In this document: positions 1-9,485 of the stretch, in pieces
Layout of the letters: each line of letters starts with the position of its first letter
Position numbering within the stretch: the first letter of the stretch is position 1
Source: Citrobacter farmeri
GTDB taxonomy: Bacteria > Pseudomonadota > Gammaproteobacteria > Enterobacterales > Enterobacteriaceae
Assembly: GCF_019048065.1 (NCBI RefSeq)
Contig: NZ_CP077291.1
Coordinates: 1,302,001 to 1,366,000, forward strand
Length of the DNA: 64,000 nucleotides
Direction of reading: 5' to 3'
Translations under genes and position numbers: made by a program
Notes under the pieces: generated by a model
Told to the model about the DNA's origin: nothing
The model's database searches: none
The model's input: the letters and a program-made list of their open reading frames with translations, nothing else

Positions 1-290
1 AAGAAATGGAAAGGCGTCTTCACCGAATCGGCGTGCGAAACCAGACGCATCCCTAAGCCATTAATGTACTGAACCAGTAGCGGATCGTTAATCAGCGGCG
101 CGCTACCGCGCAACTGGCGTACATAATAATCACCCATCTGCATTTCCTGCCCGATGGAGAGCGTACTGGCAGCCGAGGTTCCCATGTCCGGCAAGTTGTC
201 CGAGGAGTCCGCGAACGCGGGAGCCACCTGACCCAGGGTCAGCGCGGCAATGAGGGTCGCCACCAGGTTTTTCTTGAACTGCCTGAACAT
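1..290 (-). CDS. bepA: BepA, periplasmic metalloprotease/chaperone (5' part only)
   Basis: BepA (formerly YfgC) is a periplasmic M48-family zinc protease with C-terminal TPR repeats. It promotes assembly of, or degrades stalled, outer-membrane proteins such as LptD at the BAM complex. Only the first 96 codons are present because the gene runs off the left edge of the window. The translation begins [16 protein letters not shown], a typical Sec signal peptide with a probable cleavage site after APAFA near residue 27. It continues with the conserved segment containing [16 protein letters not shown]. The HExxH zinc motif and the TPR region lie outside the window, so activity cannot be judged here. 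It is transcribed divergently from perM across about 220 bases. I identify it by close agreement with the remembered E. coli N-terminus. Confidence 0.93.
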   Translation of the reverse strand, partial: MFRQFKKNLVATLIAALTLGQVAPAFADSSDNLPDMGTSAASTLSIGQEMQMGDYYVRQLRGSAPLINDPLLVQYINGLGMRLVSHADSVKTPFHF

Positions 291-512
291 AACCTCTGTC
301 CTGTTTTCTTTGAGATAGTCATTTGACCGATGCTGGGCTGTATCGTTCCGTTCAGCCGACACAGGCAGTGTAGCGGCGAAATTTGTCGATGAATACCCTG
401 CACAAATGACTTTTCAGTTTCCAGAATCAGCAATAAAAAGCGAAGTCTTTTTTGTGACATTTCGATACAATTCGGGATCGCAATCCCGCTATTGAGGTTC
501 AGGGAAGGTTTT

Positions 513-1577
513 ATGCTCGAAATGTTGATGCAATGGTATCGCCGTCGCTTTAGCGACCCAGAGGCGATAGCCTTGCTGGTTATTCTGGTTGCCGGGTTTG
601 GTATTCTTTTCTTTTTTAGCGGATTACTGGCACCGCTGCTGGTCGCCATTGTGCTGGCTTATCTGCTGGAATGGCCAACGGTGCGCCTCGAAGCCATCGG
701 CTGCTCGCGTCGCTGGGCAACCTCTCTCGTGCTGATCGTGTTTGTCGGCATTCTATTGTTAATGGCCTTTGTGGTGATGCCGGTGGCATGGCAACAGGGG
801 ATCTTACTGATTCGCGACATGCCCGGCATGTTGAACAAACTGTCAGACTTTGCCGCTACGCTGCCGCGTCGTTATCCGGCCTTAATGGATGCGGGCATCA
901 TCGATGCCATGGCGGAAAATATGCGTACCCGTATGCTGACAATGGGCGATTCGGTGGTGAAATATTCGCTGGCCTCTCTGGTTGGCTTGCTGACTCTGGC
1001 CGTTTATCTGGTGCTGGTGCCGCTGATGGTCTTCTTCCTCGTCAAAGACAAAGAGCAGATGCTGAATGCCGTGCGCCGCGTGCTGCCGCGTAATCGCGGT
1101 CTGGCGGGGCAAGTCTGGAAGGAGATGAACCAGCAAATTACCAACTATATTCGCGGTAAAGTACTGGAGATGATGGTGGTGGGGGTGGCGACCTGGCTTG
1201 GCTTCTTGCTGTTTGGTCTGAACTACTCGTTGCTGCTGGCTGTGTTGGTAGGGTTTTCTGTACTCATTCCCTATATTGGCGCTTTTGTGGTGACCATCCC
1301 AGTGGTTGGCGTTGCACTGTTCCAGTTTGGTCTGGGGACCGAATTCTGGAGCTGTTTTGCCGTCTATTTGATTATTCAGGCGCTGGACGGCAACCTGCTG
1401 GTGCCGGTGCTGTTTTCTGAAGCGGTGAATCTGCATCCGCTGGTGATAATTCTGTCGGTGGTGATCTTTGGCGGACTGTGGGGATTTTGGGGTGTTTTCT
1501 TCGCCATTCCATTGGCGACCTTAATCAAAGCCGTGGTGCATGCCTGGCCGGATGCGCAGGTTGTTGACGAGTCGTAA
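513..1577 (+). CDS. perM: PerM, AI-2E family membrane permease
   Basis: This 354-residue polytopic inner-membrane protein belongs to the AI-2E transporter (UPF0118) family and matches E. coli PerM (YfgO). Its substrate is not firmly established. Hydrophobic segments alternate with a soluble stretch at about residues 85-150 (DMPGMLNKLSDFAATLPRRY), the usual family layout of roughly eight membrane spans. The C-terminal region NLLVPVLFSEAVNLHPLVI is the family's conserved loop. I chose the ATG at 513 because GGAAGG at 504-509 sits just upstream and because it reproduces the E. coli start MLEMLMQWYRRRF. A TTG 21 bases earlier is in frame but has no ribosome-binding site. It is divergent from bepA and convergent with bcp, from which it is separated by a REP element. 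Confidence 0.93.
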   Translation: MLEMLMQWYRRRFSDPEAIALLVILVAGFGILFFFSGLLAPLLVAIVLAYLLEWPTVRLEAIGCSRRWATSLVLIVFVGILLLMAFVVMPVAWQQGILLIRDMPGMLNKLSDFAATLPRRYPALMDAGIIDAMAENMRTRMLTMGDSVVKYSLASLVGLLTLAVYLVLVPLMVFFLVKDKEQMLNAVRRVLPRNRGLAGQVWKEMNQQITNYIRGKVLEMMVVGVATWLGFLLFGLNYSLLLAVLVGFSVLIPYIGAFVVTIPVVGVALFQFGLGTEFWSCFAVYLIIQALDGNLLVPVLFSEAVNLHPLVIILSVVIFGGLWGFWGVFFAIPLATLIKAVVHAWPDAQVVDES

Positions 1578-1650
1578 TGTGCTCTGGGTGAAGGATAAGC
1601 GGTTGGCGCGAAATAAAAAAGCGTGCGTGAAAGGGACGTTTGAACAGACA

Positions 1651-1706
1651 GCGGATTACCCGGCCTACAAACTGTAGGCCGGACAGGGGGGCAGCCGTTA
1701 TCCGGC
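1651..1706. repeat. REP element between perM and bcp
   Basis: The segment has the usual enterobacterial REP form. A perfect 9-base hairpin (1661-1669 pairing with 1673-1681, loop three bases) is followed by a GTAGGCCGGA...TATCCGGC unit. It lies between the convergent genes perM and bcp, a common REP position, and may stabilise 3' ends or help termination. Confidence 0.75.
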
Positions 1707-1716
1707 AGCGCAATAA

Positions 1717-2187
1717 TCAGGCGTTTTCTTTCAGCCAGTTCAGCACCACATCGTGGTGATTGCTGGTTTTGAAATCATCGAAAACGTGTTCAACCTTGCC
1801 GTCAGCATCAATCAGGAAGCTGATGCGATGGATCCCGTCATAGGTTTTCCCCATAAAGGATTTCTCGCCCCAGACGCCAAACTGCTCGCAGACCTGATGA
1901 TCCTCGTCGGATAGCAGGGTAAAGTTAAGCAGCTCTTTTTCGGCAAAACGGGAAAGCTTTTCAGGTTTGTCAGTACTGATACCCAGCACGTCCACACCTG
2001 CTTTTTTCAGCTCATCCATGTTATCTCGCAGGCCACAGGCCTGAACGGTACAGCCTGGCGTCATGGCTTTCGGATAGAAATAGACCAGCACACGCTGTCC
2101 CTGGAAGTCGGTCAAATTTACTTGTTCTCCGTCTTGATCCGGCAAGCTAAATTTCGGTGCGATGTCACCGGCTTTCAGTGGATTCAT
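1717..2187 (-). CDS. bcp: Bcp, thioredoxin-dependent peroxiredoxin
   Basis: This is a 156-residue cytoplasmic peroxiredoxin of the BCP/PrxQ type, which reduces H2O2 and organic hydroperoxides using thioredoxin. The active-site motif TPGCTVQAC gives the peroxidatic Cys46 and, five residues on, Cys51, the resolving cysteine used by E. coli-type BCP. The length equals that of E. coli Bcp. The ATG overlaps the stop of gcvR (TAATG, 2185-2189), so the two genes are translationally coupled in one gcvR-bcp transcript. Nothing in the sequence suggests damage. Confidence 0.96.
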   Translation of the reverse strand: MNPLKAGDIAPKFSLPDQDGEQVNLTDFQGQRVLVYFYPKAMTPGCTVQACGLRDNMDELKKAGVDVLGISTDKPEKLSRFAEKELLNFTLLSDEDHQVCEQFGVWGEKSFMGKTYDGIHRISFLIDADGKVEHVFDDFKTSNHHDVVLNWLKENA

Positions 2188-2759
2188 TACTTAACTCCAT
2201 CCTGTTCATCATGTTGTGAATAATTAACAACGTTAATACTGCCTTGTGCATTGAGTTCTGTACATAGTGCTTTAAAGTCCTGCTCAATATTTGCGGCATC
2301 GTCCGACGCTGGACTGTGGGCGGTAATCTGGATGTATAACTGCGCCGCCTTATCATTTTCAGCAGGTTGCGTGCGCGACACCAGTTCCGCAATGTTCATT
2401 CGATGGCTGTCAAACAGCGCCGTAAATCGTTCAATTAAATGTGGCGAATCCGGCACATCGACCTGCACCCATACCGTTGCCGGCATTGGCGGGCGGGGAT
2501 GCGCCGTCGTACGTTTCATCACAATCAGTAAATCCAGCTCTGCACCTTTCAACGGCAGGGTCGATTCGATCAGGGTGATGGCATTCCAGCTCCCCGACAG
2601 CAGCATGATAAACGTAAACTCATCGCCCAGCATGGCCAGGCGACTGTCTTCAATATTACAGCCGCAACTGCTGACATGACGGGTGATCGTGTTCACAATT
2701 CCCGGGCGATCGGCACCCAGCGCAGTAATAACCAGGTAATGTTGCGATGAAGGTGTCAA
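2187..2759 (-). CDS. gcvR: GcvR, glycine cleavage system regulator
   Basis: GcvR is a two-ACT-domain protein that binds GcvA and prevents activation of the gcvTHP glycine cleavage operon when glycine is low. The protein starts (M)TPSSQHYLVITALGADR and has 190 residues, exactly the E. coli length, when translation begins at a TTG at 2757-2759. An in-frame ATG exists 30 bases upstream but has no ribosome-binding site, whereas AAAGGA at 2769-2774 lies nine bases before the TTG. The first ACT domain covers about residues 1-80 and the second about 90-175. Its stop overlaps the bcp start. A TTG start may keep the level of this repressor-like protein low, which is an inference. Confidence 0.93.
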   Translation of the reverse strand: MTPSSQHYLVITALGADRPGIVNTITRHVSSCGCNIEDSRLAMLGDEFTFIMLLSGSWNAITLIESTLPLKGAELDLLIVMKRTTAHPRPPMPATVWVQVDVPDSPHLIERFTALFDSHRMNIAELVSRTQPAENDKAAQLYIQITAHSPASDDAANIEQDFKALCTELNAQGSINVVNYSQHDEQDGVK

Positions 2760-2768
2760 ACCTGTTCT

Positions 2769-2774
2769 TCCTTT
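2769..2774 (-). promoter_or_regulatory. Ribosome-binding site that fixes the TTG start of gcvR
   Basis: On the minus strand AAAGGA lies nine bases upstream of the TTG at 2757-2759. No comparable motif precedes the upstream in-frame ATG, so this site decides the start in favour of the rare codon. Confidence 0.6.
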
Positions 2775-2904
2775 GAGAGGTGGGGTAATCATAAGGAAAG
2801 CATAAAAAAAACCTGCATACAACAATCAGAAGGGCTCTCGTCGCTTGCTTTTATTGTCGTACCAAACGTAACATTGAGTCACTTGTTTGCACAGAGGATG
2901 GCCC

Positions 2905-3783
2905 ATGTTCACGGGAAGTATTGTCGCGCTTGTTACACCGATGGATGAAAAAGGTAATGTCTGCCGGTCAAGCCTGAAAAAACTGATTGATTATCATGTC
3001 GCCAGCGGCACCTCGGCGATCGTTTCTGTAGGCACCACCGGTGAGTCTGCCACGCTGAGTCATGACGAACATGGCGATGTGGTGATGATGACGCTGGAGC
3101 TGGCTGATGGACGTATCCCGGTGATTGCCGGAACGGGCGCAAACGCGACCGCAGAAGCCATTAGTCTGACGCAGCGTTTCAATGACAGCGGAATTGTCGG
3201 CTGTCTGACGGTGACGCCTTACTACAACCGTCCGACTCAGGAAGGTCTGTTCCAGCATTTCAAAGCCATCGCTGAACATACTGACCTGCCACAAATTCTG
3301 TATAATGTGCCATCCCGCACTGGTTGCGATATGCTGCCGGAAACCGTTGGCCGTCTGGCGGAATTAAAAAATATTGTCGCAATTAAAGAGGCGACAGGGA
3401 ACTTAAGTCGGGTTCACCAGATCAAAGAGCTGGTTTCAGATGATTTTCTGCTGCTCAGCGGCGATGACGCGACGGCGATGGATTTTATGCAGCTAGGCGG
3501 TCATGGCGTGATTTCCGTGACGTCTAACGTTGCGGCGCGTGATATGGCGGAAATGTGCAAACTGGCGGCGGAAGGGCACTTTGCCGAGGCGCGTGCCATT
3601 AACCAGCGTCTGATGCCGTTACATAACAAACTGTTTGTCGAACCCAACCCTATCCCGGTTAAATGGGCATGTAAGGCGTTGGGCCTTGTGGCGACCGATA
3701 CGCTGCGCTTGCCGATGACACCGATCACGGACAATGGTCGTGAAATTGTCAAAGCGGCGCTCAAGCATGCCGGTTTGCTGTAA
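2905..3783 (+). CDS. dapA: DapA, 4-hydroxy-tetrahydrodipicolinate synthase
   Basis: DapA condenses pyruvate with aspartate semialdehyde. This is the first committed step to diaminopimelate and lysine and is allosterically inhibited by lysine. The 292-residue product equals E. coli DapA in length and shows the TIM-barrel aldolase signature. Schiff-base Lys161 lies in VAIKEATG, Tyr133 and Arg138 in LYNVPSRTG, and Thr44-Thr45 in SVGTTGES. The start at 2905 ([12 protein letters not shown]) follows AGAGGATGG; an in-frame ATG-less extension begins at 2887 and is not needed. The bamC gene follows after 16 bases in the same direction, as in related species. No lysine riboswitch-like leader is visible upstream. 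Confidence 0.97.
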   Translation: MFTGSIVALVTPMDEKGNVCRSSLKKLIDYHVASGTSAIVSVGTTGESATLSHDEHGDVVMMTLELADGRIPVIAGTGANATAEAISLTQRFNDSGIVGCLTVTPYYNRPTQEGLFQHFKAIAEHTDLPQILYNVPSRTGCDMLPETVGRLAELKNIVAIKEATGNLSRVHQIKELVSDDFLLLSGDDATAMDFMQLGGHGVISVTSNVAARDMAEMCKLAAEGHFAEARAINQRLMPLHNKLFVEPNPIPVKWACKALGLVATDTLRLPMTPITDNGREIVKAALKHAGLL

Positions 3784-3799
3784 AGTTTAGGGAGATTTG

Positions 3800-4834
3800 A
3801 TGGCTTACTCAGTACAAAAGTCGCGCCTGGCCAGGGTTGCGGGTGTTTCGCTTGTTTTGCTGCTCGCGGCCTGTAGTTCTGACTCGCGCTACAAGCGCCA
3901 GGTGAGTGGTGATGAATCCTATCTGGAAGCCGCGCCGCTTGCTGAACTTCATGCGCCTGCCGGTATGATTTTGCCGGTGACCACGAGCGACTACAACATT
4001 CCGGTCACCAACGGCAGTGGTGCCGTAGGGAAAGCGCTGGATATCCGTCCGCCGGCACAGCCGCTGGCGCTGGTCTCCGGGGCCCGGACCCAGTTCGCGG
4101 GCGATACCGCAACGCTGCTGGTGGAAAATGGGCGTGGAAATACGCTGTGGCCGCAGGTGGTCAGCGTGATTCAGTCTAAAAACTACACGATTGAAAAACG
4201 TGATGATGCCAGCCAGACGCTGACGACCGGTTGGATTGACTGGAACCGTCTGGACGAAGACGAGCAGTATCGTGGCCGTTATCAAATCTCGGTTAAACCG
4301 CAGGGCTATCAGCAGGCGGTGATGGTGAAACTGGTGAACCTTGAACAGGCGGGTAAGCCGGTTGCGGATGCCGCTTCGCTGCAGCGTTACAGCACTGAGA
4401 TGATGAACGTGATTTCTGCGGGACTCGATAAGACCGCGACTGACGCCGCGAATGCCGCGCAGAATCGTTCTACCGCCACCATGGACGTGCAGAGTGCCGC
4501 CGATGACACCGGTTTACCGATGCTGGTGGTGCGTGGTCCGTTTAACGCGGTTTGGCAGCGCCTCCCGGCAGTCCTGGAGAAAGTCGGGATGAAAGTGACC
4601 GACAGCACCCGTTCGCAGGGGAGCCTGGCAGTAACCTACAAACCGCTGTCCGATAGCGGCTGGCAGGAACTGGGCGCTCGCGATCCAGGGCTCTCTTCCG
4701 GTGACTACAAACTGCAGGTCGGTGATTTAGACAACCGCAGCAGCTTGCAGTTTATCGATCCGAAGGGGCATACCCTGACGCAGAGCCAGAACGACGCGCT
4801 GGTTGCTATCTTCCAGGCAGCGTTTAGCAAGTAA
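3800..4834 (+). CDS. bamC: BamC, outer-membrane assembly lipoprotein
   Basis: BamC (NlpB) is a lipoprotein subunit of the beta-barrel assembly machinery BamABCDE. It binds BamD through an extended N-terminal segment. The 344-residue product has a lipobox LLAAC with lipidated Cys25 after a basic-hydrophobic signal. The unstructured N-terminal tail (about 26-95) precedes two helix-grip domains (about 100-215 and 225-344). The ATG at 3800 follows GGGAGATTTG, and an overlapping TTG three bases earlier is unnecessary. It sits 16 bases after dapA and is ended by the hairpin at 4842. It resembles E. coli BamC almost throughout. Confidence 0.96.
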   Translation: MAYSVQKSRLARVAGVSLVLLLAACSSDSRYKRQVSGDESYLEAAPLAELHAPAGMILPVTTSDYNIPVTNGSGAVGKALDIRPPAQPLALVSGARTQFAGDTATLLVENGRGNTLWPQVVSVIQSKNYTIEKRDDASQTLTTGWIDWNRLDEDEQYRGRYQISVKPQGYQQAVMVKLVNLEQAGKPVADAASLQRYSTEMMNVISAGLDKTATDAANAAQNRSTATMDVQSAADDTGLPMLVVRGPFNAVWQRLPAVLEKVGMKVTDSTRSQGSLAVTYKPLSDSGWQELGARDPGLSSGDYKLQVGDLDNRSSLQFIDPKGHTLTQSQNDALVAIFQAAFSK

Positions 4835-4841
4835 AAATACA

Positions 4842-4870
4842 GGGCTGGAGAAATCCGGCCCTTTTTATTT
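4842..4870 (+). terminator. Rho-independent terminator of dapA-bamC
   Basis: An eight-pair stem GGGCTGGA/TCCGGCCC with a GAAA tetraloop is followed by CTTTTTATTTT. It lies eight bases after the bamC stop. Confidence 0.85.
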
Positions 4871-4872
4871 TC

Positions 4873-4901
4873 GTGCTACGCAAACGTGTGCGTGGCATAA
4901 T
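4873..4901 (+). promoter_or_regulatory. purC promoter with PurR operator
   Basis: The 16-base motif ACGCAAACGTGTGCGT at 4878-4893 matches the PurR operator consensus and the known purC operator. It occupies the 17-base spacer of a putative promoter with -35 GTGCTA (4873-4878) and -10 CATAAT (4896-4901). Repression of purC by PurR with hypoxanthine or guanine is established in E. coli and is inferred here. Confidence 0.8.
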
Positions 4902-4946
4902 ATTTCCGGTTTTGAATACAAATGATCACACCCAGGAGTAATGAAG

Positions 4947-5660
4947 ATGCAAAAGCAAGCTGAGTTGTATCGTGGTAAAGCGAAGACCGTATACAGCACG
5001 GAAAACCCGGACCTGTTGGTGCTCGAATTCCGCAATGATACGTCAGCAGGGGATGGCGCACGCATTGAGCAGTTTGATCGTAAAGGCATGGTGAATAACA
5101 AGTTCAACCATTTCATCATGACCAAACTGGCCGAAGCGGGTATCCCGACGCAGATGGAGCGACTGCTTTCCGATACCGAATGTCTGGTGAAAAAGCTGGA
5201 AATGGTACCGGTCGAGTGCGTGGTGCGTAACCGTGCGGCAGGCTCTCTGGTTAAACGTCTGGGTATCGAAGAGGGCATCGAACTGAATCCGCCGCTATTC
5301 GACCTGTTCCTGAAAAACGATGCAATGCATGACCCGATGGTCAACGATTCCTACTGCGAAACCTTTGGTTGGGTAAGCAAAGAGAATCTGGCACGAATGA
5401 AAGAGCTGACCTATAAAGCGAATGACGTGCTGAAAAAACTGTTCGATGACGCGGGGCTGATCCTCGTCGACTTCAAACTGGAGTTCGGTCTGTACAAAGG
5501 CGAAGTGGTTCTCGGGGATGAATTCTCTCCGGACGGCAGCCGTCTGTGGGATAAAGAGACCCTCGATAAAATGGACAAAGACCGCTTCCGTCAGAGCCTG
5601 GGTGGCCTGATTGAAGCCTATGAAACGGTGGCACGTCGTCTGGGTGTGAATCTCGACTAA
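4947..5660 (+). CDS. purC: PurC, SAICAR synthetase
   Basis: PurC joins carboxyaminoimidazole ribotide with aspartate using ATP to make SAICAR in de novo purine synthesis. The 237-residue protein starts [13 protein letters not shown] with the family's N-terminal ATP-binding segment. It carries the signature [15 protein letters not shown] at about 84-98 and the FKLEFG motif near 178. I take the second of two near-adjacent ATGs (4947), as in E. coli; the ATG at 4941 would only add two residues. Transcription is from the PurR-controlled promoter just upstream. A GC-rich hairpin at about 5672-5693 follows the stop but lacks a U-tract. Confidence 0.97.
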   Translation: MQKQAELYRGKAKTVYSTENPDLLVLEFRNDTSAGDGARIEQFDRKGMVNNKFNHFIMTKLAEAGIPTQMERLLSDTECLVKKLEMVPVECVVRNRAAGSLVKRLGIEEGIELNPPLFDLFLKNDAMHDPMVNDSYCETFGWVSKENLARMKELTYKANDVLKKLFDDAGLILVDFKLEFGLYKGEVVLGDEFSPDGSRLWDKETLDKMDKDRFRQSLGGLIEAYETVARRLGVNLD

Positions 5661-5785
5661 CTCGCCTTTCGGGCCGGGGAGCGTTCTCCGGCCTGCGCTG
5701 TGCACTTCAATCGCGCTTTCCTGTGGTAATCTTCCGCTGAACCGCCTACGATCATCATCATAACGAATATATTGTTGAGGTGAGT

Positions 5786-6652
5786 ATGCGCTGGCAAGGG
5801 CGTCGTGAAAGTGACAATGTGGAAGACAGGCGCAGCAACTCGGGTGGCGGGCCTTCGCTGGGCGGGCCAGGGTTTCGTCTGCCGAGCGGCAAAGGCGGGA
5901 TTATTCTGCTCATTGTCGTGCTGGTTGCCGGGTATTACGGCGTCGACTTAACGGGACTGATGACGGGACAACCGGTCTCACCGCAGCAGTCCCAGCGGTC
6001 CATTAGCCCGAATGAAGACGAAGCGGCAAAATTTACGTCGGTGATTCTGGCGACAACAGAAGACTCCTGGGGCCAACAGTTTGAAAAAATGGGCCGCACC
6101 TACCAACCGCCAAAACTCGTGATGTACCGTGGGGCAACGCGCACCGGTTGCGGTACCGGACAATCCATTATGGGGCCGTTTTACTGCCCGGCGGATGGTA
6201 CGGTCTATATCGATCTCTCCTTCTACGATGACATGAAAGAAAAACTGGGCGCGGAAGGGGATTTCGCTCAGGGCTATGTGATTGCTCACGAAGTGGGACA
6301 TCACGTCCAGAAGTTGCTGGGTATTGAACCGAAAGTCCGTCAGATGCAGCAGAATGCCTCGCAGGCGGAAGTAAACCAACTCTCTGTGCGCATGGAACTG
6401 CAGGCGGACTGCTTTGCTGGCGTCTGGGGAAACAGCATGCAGCAGCAGGGTGTTCTTGAGTCCGGCGATCTGGAAGAGGCGCTGAATGCCGCCGAAGCGA
6501 TTGGCGACGATCGTCTCCAGCAGCAAAGTCAGGGCCGCGTCGTTCCGGACAGCTTCACCCACGGAACGTCGGAGCAACGTTATAGCTGGTTTAAGCGTGG
6601 TTTTGATAGCGGTAACCCGGCGCAATGTAATACCTTTGGCAAAGGTTTTTAA
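5786..6652 (+). CDS. ypfJ: YpfJ, membrane-anchored putative neutral zinc metallopeptidase
   Basis: This is a 288-residue protein of the YpfJ/neutral zinc metallopeptidase family (Pfam Zn_peptidase, DUF460-like naming in older tables). A basic, glycine-rich N-terminus (to about residue 33) leads into one transmembrane helix (about 35-52). A large domain follows with the zinc-binding motif AHEVGHHVQ (HExxH). A glutamate downstream in [12 protein letters not shown] fits the third ligand seen in similar gluzincins. Conserved cysteines (TGCGTG, FYCP, DCFAG, QCNTF) suggest disulfides if the domain faces the periplasm. The start follows GAGGTGAGT; a GTG six bases earlier is also possible. Substrate unknown. 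It precedes tmcA by 14 bases, so co-transcription is likely. Confidence 0.92.
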   Translation: MRWQGRRESDNVEDRRSNSGGGPSLGGPGFRLPSGKGGIILLIVVLVAGYYGVDLTGLMTGQPVSPQQSQRSISPNEDEAAKFTSVILATTEDSWGQQFEKMGRTYQPPKLVMYRGATRTGCGTGQSIMGPFYCPADGTVYIDLSFYDDMKEKLGAEGDFAQGYVIAHEVGHHVQKLLGIEPKVRQMQQNASQAEVNQLSVRMELQADCFAGVWGNSMQQQGVLESGDLEEALNAAEAIGDDRLQQQSQGRVVPDSFTHGTSEQRYSWFKRGFDSGNPAQCNTFGKGF

Positions 6653-6666
6653 CTTCTGAGGCAGGG

Positions 6667-8676
6667 ATGTCTGGTTATACCGCGCTGAATGCGTTAACCG
6701 CGCAAATGACCCGGGAAGGGATTCGTCGCTTACTGGTGCTGAGCGGTGAGGCCTCCTGGTGTCATGAGCAGGCGCAGTGCCTGCGTGATACGTTGCCCGG
6801 CGACTGGCTATGGGTTTCTCCCGATGCGTCCGTTGAACCCAACTGCACGCCGCTGGCGCTGCAAACGCTTTTGGGGCGCGAATTTCGTCATGCTGTCTTC
6901 GACGCTCTGACGGGGTTTGATGCGGCGGCTTTTGCCGCGCTAAGCGGAACGCTGCGGGCGGGCAGTTGGCTGGTGTTACTCGCGCCGCCGCTGGCGCGCT
7001 GGCATCAGTGTCCTGATGCGGATTCGCTGCGCTGGAGTGACTGCGCGCAACCTATTTCGACTCCCCATTTTATCCATCACATCCGTCGACTCATTGCGGC
7101 GGATGAGCAAACGCTGTGCTGGACGCAGTCTCAACCGTTTTGTGTACCGTATTTTCCTGAACGTCCCCACTGGCAGTCCGCAACCGGCGCGCCTTTACCT
7201 GAACAGGCGGCTATTCTGGCGCAGTTGCTACAGATGCCTGAAGGGATCGCCACGGTAACCGCCGCGCGTGGACGCGGTAAATCGGCGCTGGCGGGGCAGT
7301 TGATTTCCCGCATCAAGGGCCGTGCCATCGTGACTGCGCCGGCAAAAGCGGCAACGGACGTGCTGGCACAGTTTGCTGGCGACAACTTCTGTTTTATGGC
7401 ACCTGATGCGCTGCTGAGTGCGGAGGTACGCGCCGACTGGCTGGTGGTCGATGAAGCTGCGGCGATCCCCGCGCCGCTCCTTGAACGCCTTGTTTCTCGT
7501 TTCCCTCGCACCCTGCTGACCACAACGGTACAGGGGTACGAAGGCACCGGACGCGGCTTTCTGTTGAAATTCTGCGGCCGCTTCCCGGAATTACAGCGCT
7601 ATGAACTTCAGCAGCCCGTCCGCTGGGCGCAGGGCTGCCCGCTGGAGAAATGGGTCAGCGACGCGCTGGTATTTGATGATGACCGCTTTGCGGTCACGCC
7701 GCAGGGCAGCATTACGATTGTCCCTTTCGAACAGGATGCCTGGCTCACGCGGCCGGAAATGCCTCTGGCGGTCTATCGGCTGCTTTCCGGAGCGCATTAC
7801 CGCACTTCTCCACTGGATCTCCGTCGAATGATGGATGCACCCGGCCAACATTTCTTCAACGCTACCTGTGATGGACAAATTGTCGGCGCGCTCTGGCTGG
7901 TTGAGGAAGGCGGTCTTGCACCCGAACTCAGCCAGGCCGTCTGGGCGGGATTTCGACGACCACGAGGAAACCTTGTTGCGCAGTCGCTGGCGGCGCATGG
8001 CGGCGATCCGCTGGCGGCGACCTTGATCGGTCGTCGGATCAGCCGTATTGCCGTCCATCCGGGCCGACAGCGCGAGGGCATTGGACAACAACTGATCGCG
8101 CAGGCCCATACGGCAAACTGTGACTACCTTTCCGTTAGCTTTGGCTACACGCCTGAGCTGTGGCGATTCTGGGAACGCTGTGGTTTCATCCTGGTGCGCG
8201 TAGGGAATCACAAGGAGGCCAGCAGCGGCTGCTATACCGCAATGGCACTCCTGGCGCTGAACGCGGCAGGAAGACGCCTGGCGGAGTATGAACATCACCG
8301 CTTACGTCGGGATGCCGATATTCTTGCGCGGTGGAATGGGGAAGCGATCCCGGTTGAGCCGCTGAAAGCGACTACGCTTAATGAAGATGACTTGCTGACG
8401 CTGGCGGGATTTGCCTTCGCACACCGTCCGTTACTGACCTCTCTTGGCGGTCTGAGCCGCCTGCTTGCGACCAGCACTCTGCCATTACCGGCGCTGCGGG
8501 GCAGCCTGCAAGCGCGGCGTAACGATACTGAGCTTTGTCATATGTTGCACCTTTCCGGGCGTAAAGCACTGCTGAAACGTCAGCGAGAAGAGGCGGCGCA
8601 GGCGTTAACCGCGCGGGATCCCGAGCGGACGGAACATGACCGCAATCGCATTCTGCAATGGCAATTTTTTCACTAA
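6667..8676 (+). CDS. tmcA: TmcA, tRNA(Met) cytidine acetyltransferase
   Basis: TmcA (YpfI) makes N4-acetylcytidine at the wobble position of elongator tRNA-Met, using acetyl-CoA and ATP or GTP hydrolysis, and so prevents misreading of AUA. The 669-residue protein has the family's order. It opens with an N-terminal domain (1-175) and a RecD-like helicase domain. That domain has Walker A ARGRGKSAL at about residues 199-207 and a Walker B-like VVDEAAAIPAPL. A GNAT domain follows with the acetyl-CoA motif RIAVHPGRQREGIGQQ, then a C-terminal tRNA-binding tail. Length is close to E. coli (671). It lies 14 bases after ypfJ. Confidence 0.95.
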   Translation: MSGYTALNALTAQMTREGIRRLLVLSGEASWCHEQAQCLRDTLPGDWLWVSPDASVEPNCTPLALQTLLGREFRHAVFDALTGFDAAAFAALSGTLRAGSWLVLLAPPLARWHQCPDADSLRWSDCAQPISTPHFIHHIRRLIAADEQTLCWTQSQPFCVPYFPERPHWQSATGAPLPEQAAILAQLLQMPEGIATVTAARGRGKSALAGQLISRIKGRAIVTAPAKAATDVLAQFAGDNFCFMAPDALLSAEVRADWLVVDEAAAIPAPLLERLVSRFPRTLLTTTVQGYEGTGRGFLLKFCGRFPELQRYELQQPVRWAQGCPLEKWVSDALVFDDDRFAVTPQGSITIVPFEQDAWLTRPEMPLAVYRLLSGAHYRTSPLDLRRMMDAPGQHFFNATCDGQIVGALWLVEEGGLAPELSQAVWAGFRRPRGNLVAQSLAAHGGDPLAATLIGRRISRIAVHPGRQREGIGQQLIAQAHTANCDYLSVSFGYTPELWRFWERCGFILVRVGNHKEASSGCYTAMALLALNAAGRRLAEYEHHRLRRDADILARWNGEAIPVEPLKATTLNEDDLLTLAGFAFAHRPLLTSLGGLSRLLATSTLPLPALRGSLQARRNDTELCHMLHLSGRKALLKRQREEAAQALTARDPERTEHDRNRILQWQFFH

Positions 8677-8749
8677 CTCCTTCAATTTTCTGGCATGGTC
8701 ATTGCGATTGAGCAGCGTAGAATTAACGACATCAGTTAAGGAGATCGCC

Positions 8750-9448
8750 ATGAAACATGACCATTTTGTTGTTCAAAGTCCGGCCCAACCTGCTCAACAG
8801 CTGTTGCTGCTGTTTCATGGCGTGGGCGATAACCCCGTCGCAATGGGCGAGATCGGCTCGTGGTTTGCCCCTCTCTTCCCGGACGCGCTGGTGGTGAGTA
8901 TCGGCGGCGTTGAGCCGAGCGGTCCGGCATCCGGGCGTCAGTGGTTTTCAGTGCAAGGGGTGACGGAAGAGAATCGCCAGGCGCGGATTGACGCGATCAT
9001 GCCGGTGTTTATCGAAACTGTACGCTACTGGCAAAAACAGAGTGGCGTAGGGGCAAATGCCACGGCGCTGATTGGTTTCTCTCAGGGGGCGATTATGGCG
9101 CTGGAGAGCATCAAAGCCGAGCCGGGCCTTGCCTCGCGGGTGATTGCGTTTAACGGACGCTACGCCAGCCTGCCGGAAACCGCGTCGACCGCCACGACGA
9201 TCCATCTGATCCACGGTGGTGAAGATCGGGTGATTGAACTTTCGCATGCGGTGGCCGCACAGGACGCGCTGTTAAGTGCGGGTGGGGATGTCACGCTGGA
9301 TATCGTGGACGATCTTGGTCACGCGATAGACGATCGCAGCATGCAGTTTGCTCTCGATCATTTGCGTTATACCGTGCCGAAGCACTATTTTGATGAAGCG
9401 CTCAGCGGCAGTACGCCAAACGATGATGACGTGATTGAAATGATCTAA
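8750..9448 (+). CDS. ypfH: YpfH, alpha/beta-hydrolase carboxylesterase
   Basis: This is a 232-residue alpha/beta-hydrolase of the phospholipase/carboxylesterase family. E. coli YpfH has esterase activity on short acyl esters. Visible catalytic features are the oxyanion region LLLFHGVGDNP, the nucleophile elbow GFSQGAI (serine), the aspartate in HGGEDRVIELS, and histidine in DDLGHAIDD. The ATG at 8750 has an excellent AAGGAGA site and gives the E. coli length; the longer open frame starting at 8636 runs back over tmcA and is rejected. A strong hairpin follows the stop. The physiological substrate is unknown. Confidence 0.93.
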   Translation: MKHDHFVVQSPAQPAQQLLLLFHGVGDNPVAMGEIGSWFAPLFPDALVVSIGGVEPSGPASGRQWFSVQGVTEENRQARIDAIMPVFIETVRYWQKQSGVGANATALIGFSQGAIMALESIKAEPGLASRVIAFNGRYASLPETASTATTIHLIHGGEDRVIELSHAVAAQDALLSAGGDVTLDIVDDLGHAIDDRSMQFALDHLRYTVPKHYFDEALSGSTPNDDDVIEMI

Positions 9449-9453
9449 AAGAC

Positions 9454-9485
9454 AAGGCCGGACAGGGATCCCTTCCGGCCTTTGG
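9454..9485. terminator. Bidirectional terminator between ypfH and ypfN
   Basis: The stem AAGGCCGGA pairs with TTCCGGCCTT around a ten-base loop. It is located between two convergent genes, five bases after the ypfH stop and at the 3' end of ypfN, so it can serve both strands although the U-tracts are short. Confidence 0.65.
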
